18,033 nt of DNA from Candidatus Brocadiia bacterium (GTDB lineage: Bacteria > Planctomycetota > MHYJ01 > WSZJ01): positions 1 to 18,033 of the forward strand of contig JABWAY010000040.1 of the NCBI GenBank assembly GCA_013360825.1. The letters are read 5' to 3'. Each line of letters opens with the position of its first letter. The first letter of the stretch is position 1. The position numbers and the translations under genes are program-made. The notes beneath the pieces were generated by a model. That model saw only the letters and a list, made by a program, of their open reading frames with translations. It was not told where the DNA came from and made no database searches. Positions 7,040 through 13,674 of the stretch are shown piece after piece.

Positions 7040-7974
7040 AACCCGCCCCCGGCTACGTGCCGAAGCTGAACTTCGAGTCCCTCAAGGGGCCGAACCCGAT
7101 TCTCCGCCTCGAGGGGGTCGCCAGGAACTTCGGGGGGGTCGCGGCGGTGAAGCCGACCGACGGCGTCGTGCTGGAAGGCCAGATCACCGCCCTCATCGGC
7201 CCGAACGGCGCCGGGAAGACGACGCTCTTCAACATGATCAGCGGCCTCATCCCCCCGAGCCTCGGCCGCGTCATTTACTACCCGAAATCCGGCCCCGTCT
7301 GCCTCTCCGACCTGCGCACGCACGAAATCTGCGGCCTGGGCCTCGCCCGCACCTTCCAGAACATCCGGCTCTTCTCGGACCTCCCCGCGCTCGACAACGT
7401 GAAGGTCGGGTTCCACGCGCGGACCTCGCAGGGACTCTGGGGGGCGCTGCTCGGGCGGCGCGCGAACCGGCGGGAGGAGGAGGAGATCGAGGCGGCGGCG
7501 TTCCGGTGCCTGGAGTTCGTGGGCCTGGGGGCGCGCGCGCACGAGACGGCGGGATCTCTCTCGTACGGCGAGCAGCGCCTGCTCGAGATCGCCCGTGCGA
7601 TGGCGTCCGGCCCGCGGCTCCTGCTCCTCGACGAGCCCGCGGCGGGGATGAACCCGCGGGAGCAGGTCGTCCTGGTCGCCCTGATCCGCAGGATCCGCGA
7701 CAGCGGCGTCAGCGTCTTCCTCATCGAGCACCACATGCGCCTCGTCATGGAGATCAGCGAGCACATCCTGGTGCTCGATCACGGCGAGAAGATCGCGGAG
7801 GGCGCCCCCGCGGAGGTCCGGGCCAACCCGAGGGTGATCGAGGCGTACCTCGGCGGGGAATCCGCCGCGGCCGCGGAGGCCCCGGCCGCCCCCGCCGCCG
7901 GCCCGGCCCCGCCGCAGCAGACCGCGCTCGAGCGCGACCTCGACGCGGCGTTCGGCGACGGGGAGGACGCCTGA
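7036..7974 (+). CDS. livG: LivG-type ABC transporter ATP-binding protein
   Basis: This is an ABC ATPase with all the expected motifs: Walker A GPNGAGKTT (55-63), Q-loop RTFQN with Q108, signature LSYGEQ (175-180), Walker B LLLLDEP (195-201) and the switch histidine in EHHMRLVM (H232). The switch-histidine region and the ending IAEGAPAEVRANPRVIEAYLG are typical of LivG. It hydrolyses ATP at the inner face of the membrane together with LivF to drive import. The start overlaps the livM stop by four bases and has GGAGG shortly upstream. Two additions to the usual 250-260 residues are seen: about 21 residues before the first strand, and a 38-residue Ala/Pro-rich tail (275-312) that ends in an acidic helix, LERDLDAAFGDGEDA. 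Confidence 0.95.
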   Translation: MKPAPGYVPKLNFESLKGPNPILRLEGVARNFGGVAAVKPTDGVVLEGQITALIGPNGAGKTTLFNMISGLIPPSLGRVIYYPKSGPVCLSDLRTHEICGLGLARTFQNIRLFSDLPALDNVKVGFHARTSQGLWGALLGRRANRREEEEIEAAAFRCLEFVGLGARAHETAGSLSYGEQRLLEIARAMASGPRLLLLDEPAAGMNPREQVVLVALIRRIRDSGVSVFLIEHHMRLVMEISEHILVLDHGEKIAEGAPAEVRANPRVIEAYLGGESAAAAEAPAAPAAGPAPPQQTALERDLDAAFGDGEDA

Positions 7975-8678
7975 TGCTCGCCCTCCGCAACCTCTCCACC
8001 GGCTACGGCAGGCTCGAAGTCCTCCACGGCATCTCGCTCGAGGTCCGCGAAGGCGAGATCGTCACGCTGATCGGCGCCAACGGCGCGGGGAAGTCGACCA
8101 CCCTGAACGCCATCTGCGGGCTCGTGCGCGCCCGCGCCGGGTCGATCGAACTCGGCGGCCGCGACATCACCCGCCTCCCCACCAACGCCATCATCCGCGC
8201 CGGCGTCGCACAGTCCCCCGAGGGCCGGAAACTCTTTTCCGAACTCACCGTCCTCGAAAATCTCGAAATGGGCGCCTACCTCCGCAGCGACTCCGGCGCA
8301 ATGGCCGCCGACTTCCGGCGCGTCTTCGCCCTCTTTCCGATCCTGGAAGAGCGAAAACACCAGGCCGCAGGGTCGCTCTCCGGCGGCGAACAGCAGATGT
8401 GCGCCATCGGCCGCGCCCTGATGGCACGCCCGAAACTCCTCCTCCTCGACGAACCCTCCCTCGGTCTCGCCCCGCTGGTCTGCCAGCAGATCTTCGAAGT
8501 GATCCGCGGGCTCAACCGTGAGGGGACGACGATCCTCCTCGTCGAGCAGTGCGCCCACTCGGCGCTCAAGCTCGCTCACCGGGCGTACGTGATGGAAACC
8601 GGGACCATCTCGCTCTCCGGGAAGGCCTGCGACCTGGCCTGCGATGAAAAGGTCAAGGCCGCCTACCTCGGGGAGTAG
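7974..8678 (+). CDS. livF: LivF-type ABC transporter ATP-binding protein
   Basis: The 234-residue ATPase has the standard LivF size. Motifs are Walker A GANGAGKST (34-42), the LivF-typical PEGRKLFSELTVLENL (82-97), signature LSGGEQQ (135-141), Walker B LLLLDEPSLGL (155-165) and LVEQCAHSALKLAHRAYVMETG (189-210). As usual in LivF, glutamine (Q192) stands where LivG has its switch histidine. The ATG shares one base with the livG stop (TGATG), so translation is probably coupled. It is the last gene of the transporter operon; the next gene starts 77 nt later with its own ribosome site. Confidence 0.96.
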   Translation: MLALRNLSTGYGRLEVLHGISLEVREGEIVTLIGANGAGKSTTLNAICGLVRARAGSIELGGRDITRLPTNAIIRAGVAQSPEGRKLFSELTVLENLEMGAYLRSDSGAMAADFRRVFALFPILEERKHQAAGSLSGGEQQMCAIGRALMARPKLLLLDEPSLGLAPLVCQQIFEVIRGLNREGTTILLVEQCAHSALKLAHRAYVMETGTISLSGKACDLACDEKVKAAYLGE

Positions 8679-8755
8679 CCCCCACCCCGATCCGGGGAAT
8701 CCATTTTCCCCCCGCCCGCGTAGAATCGATGCGCCCCCCACACCCGGAGAACCCC

Positions 8756-9283
8756 ATGAAACGCCTCGCCGCCCTCCTCGCCGCCTTCCTCGCCTTCCCG
8801 CTGCTCGGCTGCGAGGACCCCGCCGCCGAAGAATCCGCCCCGCCCGCAACCGAGGGCGAGAAGGTCGTCCTCACCGAGGCGGAATGGAAGAAGAAGCTCA
8901 CGAAGGAGCAGTACCGGGTGCTGCGCGAGAAAGGCACCGAACGCCCGTTCAAGGGTGAATTCTGGGATCACCACGAAAAGGGGACCTACCACTGCGCCGG
9001 CTGCAGCGCGCCGCTCTTCTCCTCCGCCGACAAGTTCGACTCCGGCACGGGCTGGCCGAGCTACACCCGTCCCGTGAAGGAAGGCGCCGTCGCGGAACTC
9101 CGGGACTCCAGTCACGGGATGACCCGCACCGAGATCCTCTGCGCGCGCTGCGACGGCCACCTCGGCCACGTCTTCGAGGACGGCCCCGAACCGACCGGGC
9201 TCCGGTACTGCATCAATTCCGTGTCGCTGACCTTCGAGAAGGAGAAGGACGGGGACGCCCCGGCTCCGAAGGACGGGGAGTGA
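8756..9283 (+). CDS. msrB: Peptide-methionine (R)-S-oxide reductase MsrB, predicted lipoprotein
   Basis: The 175-residue protein starts with a lipoprotein signal (KRLAALLAAFLAFPLLGC, Cys19 as the lipidation site), so it should act outside the inner membrane, repairing oxidised methionine in exported proteins. The catalytic domain (about 42-162) contains TYHCAGC and ILCARC, whose cysteines (80, 83, 129, 132) form the structural zinc site. It also has GTGWPSY (97-103), HLGHVFEDGP (135-144) and RYCINSVSL with catalytic Cys152. No other cysteine exists in the mature protein, so there is no obvious resolving cysteine. The ATG at 8756 is favoured over one at 8729 because it gives a clean signal peptide and has GGAGA 5 nt upstream. 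It follows the transporter operon but is functionally separate. Confidence 0.95.
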   Translation: MKRLAALLAAFLAFPLLGCEDPAAEESAPPATEGEKVVLTEAEWKKKLTKEQYRVLREKGTERPFKGEFWDHHEKGTYHCAGCSAPLFSSADKFDSGTGWPSYTRPVKEGAVAELRDSSHGMTRTEILCARCDGHLGHVFEDGPEPTGLRYCINSVSLTFEKEKDGDAPAPKDGE

Positions 9284-9325
9284 GCGCGGGAGCCCCGGGA
9301 CCGGCGGGCCGCGACCCGCGCTGAG

Positions 9326-10381
9326 ATGCGCTTCGCCTTCCTCACCTCGACCCCGACCAATCTCCGCGACGGGTCGGGGACCTGGAGCGGCATCCGGACG
9401 CTCGCGGACGCCCTCGTCGCCCTCGGACACTCCGTCGAACTCGTCGCCCCCCGGATCGTCCCCGGGGACTACACCGCCCAGCGGCTCGCCTTCAACGCCG
9501 CCCTCGCCGCCCGCGACTGGCGCGCGTTCGACGTCTCCGTCGGCTTCGACATGGACGGCTACCTCCTCCCCCGCACCGCCGGACCCCGGCACGTCGCCAG
9601 CATCAAGGGCGTCATCGCCGACGAGATGCGCTTCGAATCCGGGGACACCCGGGCGGGGATGGAGCGGCAGGCGGCGTGCGAGGCGGAGCACCTCCGCCGC
9701 GCGGACCGCGTGATCACGACCAGCCGCTACTCGGCCGACCGCCTGCGCGCGCTCTACGGCCACGCGGGACCGGTCGGCGTCGTCCCCGAACTCCTCGACG
9801 TCGGGCGCTGGCCGGCCCGCCTCGACGCCGCGCCCCCCGCCCCGCGCGAACGACGGAACCGCATCCTCTGCGTCTGCCGCCTCTATCCCCGCAAGCGCGT
9901 CGCGCGACTGCTGGAAGCGGCGGCCCTGCTCCGCGACGCGGGGCCGGCCCTGGAGGTCCGCATCGTCGGGGACGGTCCCGAGGACGATGCCCTGACCGCT
10001 CTCCACGCGCAGCTCCGGCTCGAGGGAACCGTCACGCGCCTCGGATTCCTCCCCCCCGACGCGCTCGCCGCCGAGTACCGCGCCTGCGACGTCTTCTGCC
10101 TCCCGTCGATCCAGGAGGGATTCGGGATCGTGCTCCTGGAGGCGATGGCGGCCGGTCGGCCGATCGTCGCCTGCCGGGCGGCGGCCGTTCCGGAGGCGGC
10201 GCCGCACGCCCTCCTCGTCGAGCCGGACAGCGCACCGGCGCTGGCCGCGGGATTGGCGGAGCTTCTGGCCGACCGGCCCCGCGCGGACCGGATGGCACGG
10301 GAGGGACGCGACGCCGTGCGCGCGTTCGACGCCCCGGTCGTCGCACGGCGATTCCTGGAGGCCATCGGCCCGGGAACCTGA
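9326..10381 (+). CDS. GT4-family glycosyltransferase
   Basis: The 351-residue protein has the two-domain GT-B layout. The N-terminal domain begins MRFAFLTSTPTNLRDGSGTW, with a glycine-rich turn and SGIRTLADALVALGHSVELV, typical of acceptor-side GT4 domains. The C-terminal domain has ILCVCRLYPRKRVARLLEAA (R185 and K190 as likely phosphate contacts), VRIVGDGPEDDAL (211-223), LGFLPPDALAAEYRACDVFCLPS and the E-x7-E motif EGFGIVLLE (E264 and E272). It transfers a sugar from a nucleotide donor with retention of configuration; donor and acceptor are unknown. No membrane segment is seen. No clear Shine-Dalgarno precedes the ATG, and the gene stands alone, 42 nt after msrB. It converges with the minus-strand gene on its right, with a 12-nt gap. 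Confidence 0.9.
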   Translation: MRFAFLTSTPTNLRDGSGTWSGIRTLADALVALGHSVELVAPRIVPGDYTAQRLAFNAALAARDWRAFDVSVGFDMDGYLLPRTAGPRHVASIKGVIADEMRFESGDTRAGMERQAACEAEHLRRADRVITTSRYSADRLRALYGHAGPVGVVPELLDVGRWPARLDAAPPAPRERRNRILCVCRLYPRKRVARLLEAAALLRDAGPALEVRIVGDGPEDDALTALHAQLRLEGTVTRLGFLPPDALAAEYRACDVFCLPSIQEGFGIVLLEAMAAGRPIVACRAAAVPEAAPHALLVEPDSAPALAAGLAELLADRPRADRMAREGRDAVRAFDAPVVARRFLEAIGPGT

Positions 10382-10393
10382 CCCCTCGCGGAC

Positions 10394-11353
10394 CTACTTC
10401 GGCTCCGCCGGCCCCTCCCGATGGTCGTCTTCATTCTGCTCCGACTCCTCTCCGGTCGCCGGCTTCTCCTTCGGACCCGGCCGGATCCCTCCCCCGAACC
10501 GACCGTCCCCCGGCGCAACGATCGGCGGCAGCGGCGCCGGCACCACCAGATCGTTCGCCTCCCACCCCCGCACCGCGGCGCGCTCGGCGTCGGTCAGGGG
10601 AAGCGCCAGCAGCCCCTTCTGGGCGCGGATCTGCGGGCCGAGCATCTGCCGGGCGAGGACTGCGGGTGCGGCCTTCCGGTCGACGGCGTCGGTCACCCGT
10701 TCGAGGTCGTCGCAGAATGCCTCCGCCACCGCGGTCACCCCTTCCACGTGCTTCGCCTCCAGCGACAGCTCCCGCATCCAGAGCTCCGCGAGTTTCGCCG
10801 GGGCGTCCGACCGGTTCGCCTCGGTGATCCGCCGCGCGGGACCGGCGGCGAGCTTGCACTCCAGGAGGACCTGTCGACAGCGGAGGATGACCTCGATCTC
10901 CAGCCTCGCGTCGAGATCCTCGTGGAGCCCGGTCCAGACCTCGAAGAACTCCGCGCGGCGCTCCAGCGGCGTCATCTCCCGCGTCCGGACCGCGACGGCG
11001 TTCCAGCGCTCGACCTGCGCGGCGAGAATCTGCTCCACCGCCGCGCGGTCGCGTTCCGCGGGCGCGGGCTTCAGCGCGCCGAGGAGGGCGGGGAGGAGCC
11101 GCGCCACGCCGTCCGGGGTCAGGAGGGCATCCCGCAGCACGACACCATGCCGGTCCGCGATCCCACGCTGCACGGCGGCCAGGTCGTTCCCCAGCGCTTT
11201 GAGTTCCTGCTCCGACAACGCCTCGCGCCCGTCCGCGGCGAGCGTTTGCAGGCGCGGCATCACGGGAGCCCAGGGGTCGGCGGCGTCCGGAGGGTCGGCG
11301 GAGGCGAGCGCGGCGAGCAGGAGGACGGCAGCGGACGCGGGTCTGGAAGACAT
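10394..11353 (-). CDS. Exported alpha-helical protein of unknown function
   Basis: I do not recognise this 319-residue protein. It starts with a signal peptide (MSSRPASAAVLLLAALASA, cleavage likely before DPPDA). The body is rich in Ala, Leu, Glu and Arg and looks helical throughout. It contains WTGLHEDLDARLEIEVILRC near the middle and a region around LSLEAKHVEGVTAVAEAFCD. The last 60 residues or so are Pro/Gly-rich and then acidic and polar (EESEQNEDDHREGPAEPK). The ATG at 11353 is preferred because GAGGA lies 8 nt upstream and the signal peptide is then standard. An in-frame ATG at 11401 would add 16 residues. Normal residue composition here, against an arginine-rich opposite strand, supports the minus frame. 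It is divergent from the RNase HII-like gene. Confidence 0.75.
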   Translation of the reverse strand: MSSRPASAAVLLLAALASADPPDAADPWAPVMPRLQTLAADGREALSEQELKALGNDLAAVQRGIADRHGVVLRDALLTPDGVARLLPALLGALKPAPAERDRAAVEQILAAQVERWNAVAVRTREMTPLERRAEFFEVWTGLHEDLDARLEIEVILRCRQVLLECKLAAGPARRITEANRSDAPAKLAELWMRELSLEAKHVEGVTAVAEAFCDDLERVTDAVDRKAAPAVLARQMLGPQIRAQKGLLALPLTDAERAAVRGWEANDLVVPAPLPPIVAPGDGRFGGGIRPGPKEKPATGEESEQNEDDHREGPAEPK

Positions 11354-11524
11354 GGCGGTTCCTCGAAGAAGGGTCAATCCCCGGACAATCGCAAGCCGCA
11401 TGCCGTGCGCCGCCCCCCTGCGGGCGCCCCGGATCGGTGCGAGTCTGCACGTTCCGTGCGGCCCTGACCACGGAATGCTCCGCCGTTTCTTGCACCCCCC
11501 GACCCCTCGTGAGAACCTCCCGCC

Positions 11525-12478
11525 ATGCCCTGGATCGCCGGGATCGACGAAGTCGGATACGGCCCGCTGCTCGGGCCCCTCGTCGTCTCGACCGCCCTGT
11601 TCGAGGTCGCGGATCCGGCGGTCGACCTCTGGGACGCCCTCTCCCGCGTCGTCCGCCGCCGCCCCGCCCGCGACGCGCTCGCCGTCTGCGACTCCAAGCT
11701 CCTCCACCGCCCCGACGACCTCCGACCGCTCGAGCGGACCGCCGTGAGTTTCTGGAACGCGCGCGACGGCGCGACGGAACGGACCTTCTTCGAGTTCGTG
11801 TCCGCACACTGCCCCGAGGCGGGCGACCAGCTCGCCGCCGCCCCCTGGTACGCCTCCCCCGGACTCCCCCTCCCGTTCGCCCACTCCCCCGGCGCGCTCG
11901 ACCCCCACGCCGCCTCCCTCCGCGAGACCCTCCGCGCCGCCGGCGTCCGGTTCGCCTCGCTCCACTCCGCCCTCGTCGAGCCTCCCGCGTTCAACGACGG
12001 CGTCCGCCGCCTCGGAAACAAGGCGGACCTGCTCTTCGAAACCTCCGGCCGCCTCTACCGCCGGCTCTGGGACGCCCACGGCGCCACCGGCGCCCTCACC
12101 GTGATCGTCGGCAAGCAGGGCGGCCGCGCCTTCTACGCGGACCGCCTCCAGGCGCTGTTCCCGGACGCGCTCGTCCTCACCTCCGGCGAGCGCCGCGGGC
12201 GCTCGGACTACACGGTGGAGGGAAGCGGGCGACGGATGCAGCTGTCGTTCGTGGCGGACGCGGAGGAGAAGCACTTTCCGGTCGCGCTCGCATCGATCCT
12301 CGCCAAGTACACGCGCGAGGGACTGATGGCGTGCTTCAACCGCTGGTGGTCCGGCCGCCGCCCCGGGCTGCGCCCGACGGCGGGGTATCACACGGATGCG
12401 CTCCGGTTTCTGCGCGACACGGAGGACCTCCGGCGCGAGCTCGGGATCGAGGACCGGTCGCTGGTGCGGGAACGGTGA
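11525..12478 (+). CDS. RNase HII-like protein with altered active site
   Basis: The N-terminus GIDEVGYGPLLGPLVV (6-21) is the RNase HII signature with the first two catalytic acids (D8, E9). It is followed by DSKLL (56-60), NKADLLFE (165-172) and, near the C-terminus, FPVALASILAKYTRE (251-265), the counterpart of the AASIxAKVxRD motif. RNase HII cuts RNA in RNA-DNA hybrids and removes ribonucleotides misincorporated into DNA. At 317 residues it is longer than the usual 190-220, with an insertion around 75-150. Where RNase HII has its third acid (in a VDG-like strand) this protein reads VIVGKQGGRAFY (193-204), without an aspartate. The fourth acid appears as glutamate (E247 or E248). It may be a diverged paralogue rather than the housekeeping enzyme. 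The dipeptidase follows 10 nt after its stop. Confidence 0.8.
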   Translation: MPWIAGIDEVGYGPLLGPLVVSTALFEVADPAVDLWDALSRVVRRRPARDALAVCDSKLLHRPDDLRPLERTAVSFWNARDGATERTFFEFVSAHCPEAGDQLAAAPWYASPGLPLPFAHSPGALDPHAASLRETLRAAGVRFASLHSALVEPPAFNDGVRRLGNKADLLFETSGRLYRRLWDAHGATGALTVIVGKQGGRAFYADRLQALFPDALVLTSGERRGRSDYTVEGSGRRMQLSFVADAEEKHFPVALASILAKYTREGLMACFNRWWSGRRPGLRPTAGYHTDALRFLRDTEDLRRELGIEDRSLVRER

Positions 12479-12488
12479 GGAGGGGGCG

Positions 12489-13460
12489 ATGAGGAACTGG
12501 CGTCGGCTCCACCGCGACGCGGTGGTGGTGGACGGGCACATGGACACCTTCATGAAGGCCCTGGACGAGGGAAAGAGCTGGGACGATCCGCAGCCGTCGT
12601 GGCAGATCGACCACCCGCGGCTGCGGCGGGGCGGCGTGGACCTGCAGATCTGCGCGATCTACACCCCGCCGCGGTACCAGGGGGCAGAGGCGGCGCTGTA
12701 TGCGAGCCGGATGATCGGGAAGGTGCTGGAAGCGGAGCGCACGGGGCGCGGGCGGACCCGGATCGTGCGGAGCCGGCGGGAGCTCGACGGCGTCGGGCGC
12801 GGGGCGACGGCGCTTCTCATCTCCATCGAGGGCGGGCTCCCTCTGGCGGGGCGCCTCGACATGCTCGATGTTTTTTTTGCACTCGGCGTGCGCGCCATGG
12901 GCCTCACGCACAACCCGCGGACCCTCCTGGCCGACGGCGCCACGGTGGAGCGCGGCCGCGGCCTGACCGCCCTCGGACGGGATGTCGTGCGCCGGATGGA
13001 CGCGCTCGGGATGGTCGTGGATGTCGCCCACCTCCACCCGGCAGGGTTCGGGGAACTCCTCCGGCTCGCCCGCGGCCCGGTCGTCTCCTCGCACACCGGG
13101 TTCCGGCGCTGGCTCGACATCCCCCGGAACCTCTCCGACGCCCAGGCGAAAGCCGTCGCCCGGACCGGCGGACTGGTCGCCATCGACTTCTACCCCGGAC
13201 ACCTCCTGCCGGGACCGGGACCGGTGACCCTCCCCCGGATGGTGGACCAGCTCGAGGCCGTCGCGGACCTGGTCGGCGTCGACCACGTCGGCCTCGGCGG
13301 CGACTTCGACGGCATCGAGCGCACCGTCACCGGACTGGAGGACGTCTCCCGGACACCGCGGATCACCCGCGAACTCGTGGCCCGCGGCTGGACCGACCGC
13401 GAGATCCGGAAAGTGCTGGGCGGAAACTGGATGAGGGTCCTGAAAACCGTCCTCCGCTGA
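12489..13460 (+). CDS. Membrane dipeptidase family protein (peptidase M19)
   Basis: The 323-residue protein has the zinc ligands of the M19 (renal dipeptidase) family in order: HMD at H17 and D19, E114 in SIEGG, H181 in DVAHLH and H202 in SSHTGFR. GGDFDG (270-275) carries the catalytic-base aspartate region, and RNLSD (213-217) matches the substrate-binding arginine segment. These TIM-barrel, two-zinc enzymes hydrolyse dipeptides, often with tolerance for a D-residue at the C-terminal side. No signal peptide is visible, so it should act in the cytoplasm. A strong AGGAGGGGG ribosome site overlaps the end of the RNase HII-like gene and fixes the start at 12489. The close spacing suggests co-transcription with that gene, though no functional link is known. 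The length is near the family norm. Confidence 0.92.
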   Translation: MRNWRRLHRDAVVVDGHMDTFMKALDEGKSWDDPQPSWQIDHPRLRRGGVDLQICAIYTPPRYQGAEAALYASRMIGKVLEAERTGRGRTRIVRSRRELDGVGRGATALLISIEGGLPLAGRLDMLDVFFALGVRAMGLTHNPRTLLADGATVERGRGLTALGRDVVRRMDALGMVVDVAHLHPAGFGELLRLARGPVVSSHTGFRRWLDIPRNLSDAQAKAVARTGGLVAIDFYPGHLLPGPGPVTLPRMVDQLEAVADLVGVDHVGLGGDFDGIERTVTGLEDVSRTPRITRELVARGWTDREIRKVLGGNWMRVLKTVLR

Positions 13461-13643
13461 GTCACTCCGCGCCGCTGTCGCGCCATCGCCCCGCGGCGTC
13501 GTCGATCCTCATCGCTGTTCACCGACATCGCTTCCGGTCTCCTCCCGGCAGGCCGCCGAAAACCGCGTCGCCTGCAGTGCACAGCGGCTACGTGGATCCG
13601 CCCGGGAAATCCGGCCCCCCGCCGGGCGATCGCCCCACGGGTT

Positions 13644-13664
13644 CCCCCCCGGGGGGGCTATAAT
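13644..13664 (+). promoter_or_regulatory. Probable promoter of the fusion gene: C7G7 palindrome plus TATAAT
   Basis: TATAAT at 13659-13664 is a perfect -10 hexamer in very GC-rich DNA. Its spacer contains seven C followed by seven G (13644-13657), a perfect palindrome. With a transcription start about 7 nt downstream (about 13671) only some four bases would precede the ATG at 13675, so the message would be nearly leaderless. No -35 hexamer is visible (CACGGG at 17-nt spacing), and no Shine-Dalgarno fits before the ATG. Confidence 0.5.
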
Positions 13665-13674
13665 CCGCCCCTCC

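Noticed and set aside
8694..8711. Possible terminator after livF (GGGGAA...TTCCCC)
   Set aside because: The stem is only 6 bp and is followed by C rather than T residues, so it is not a convincing rho-independent terminator.
8721..8726. TAGAAT as a -10 element for msrB
   Set aside because: There is no -35 partner at usable spacing, and a single near-consensus hexamer is weak evidence.
10421..11467. A plus-strand frame of 348 codons opposite the exported unknown protein
   Set aside because: Its product is full of Arg, His and Pro runs and lacks any signal or domain; the minus strand has a ribosome site, a signal peptide and balanced composition.
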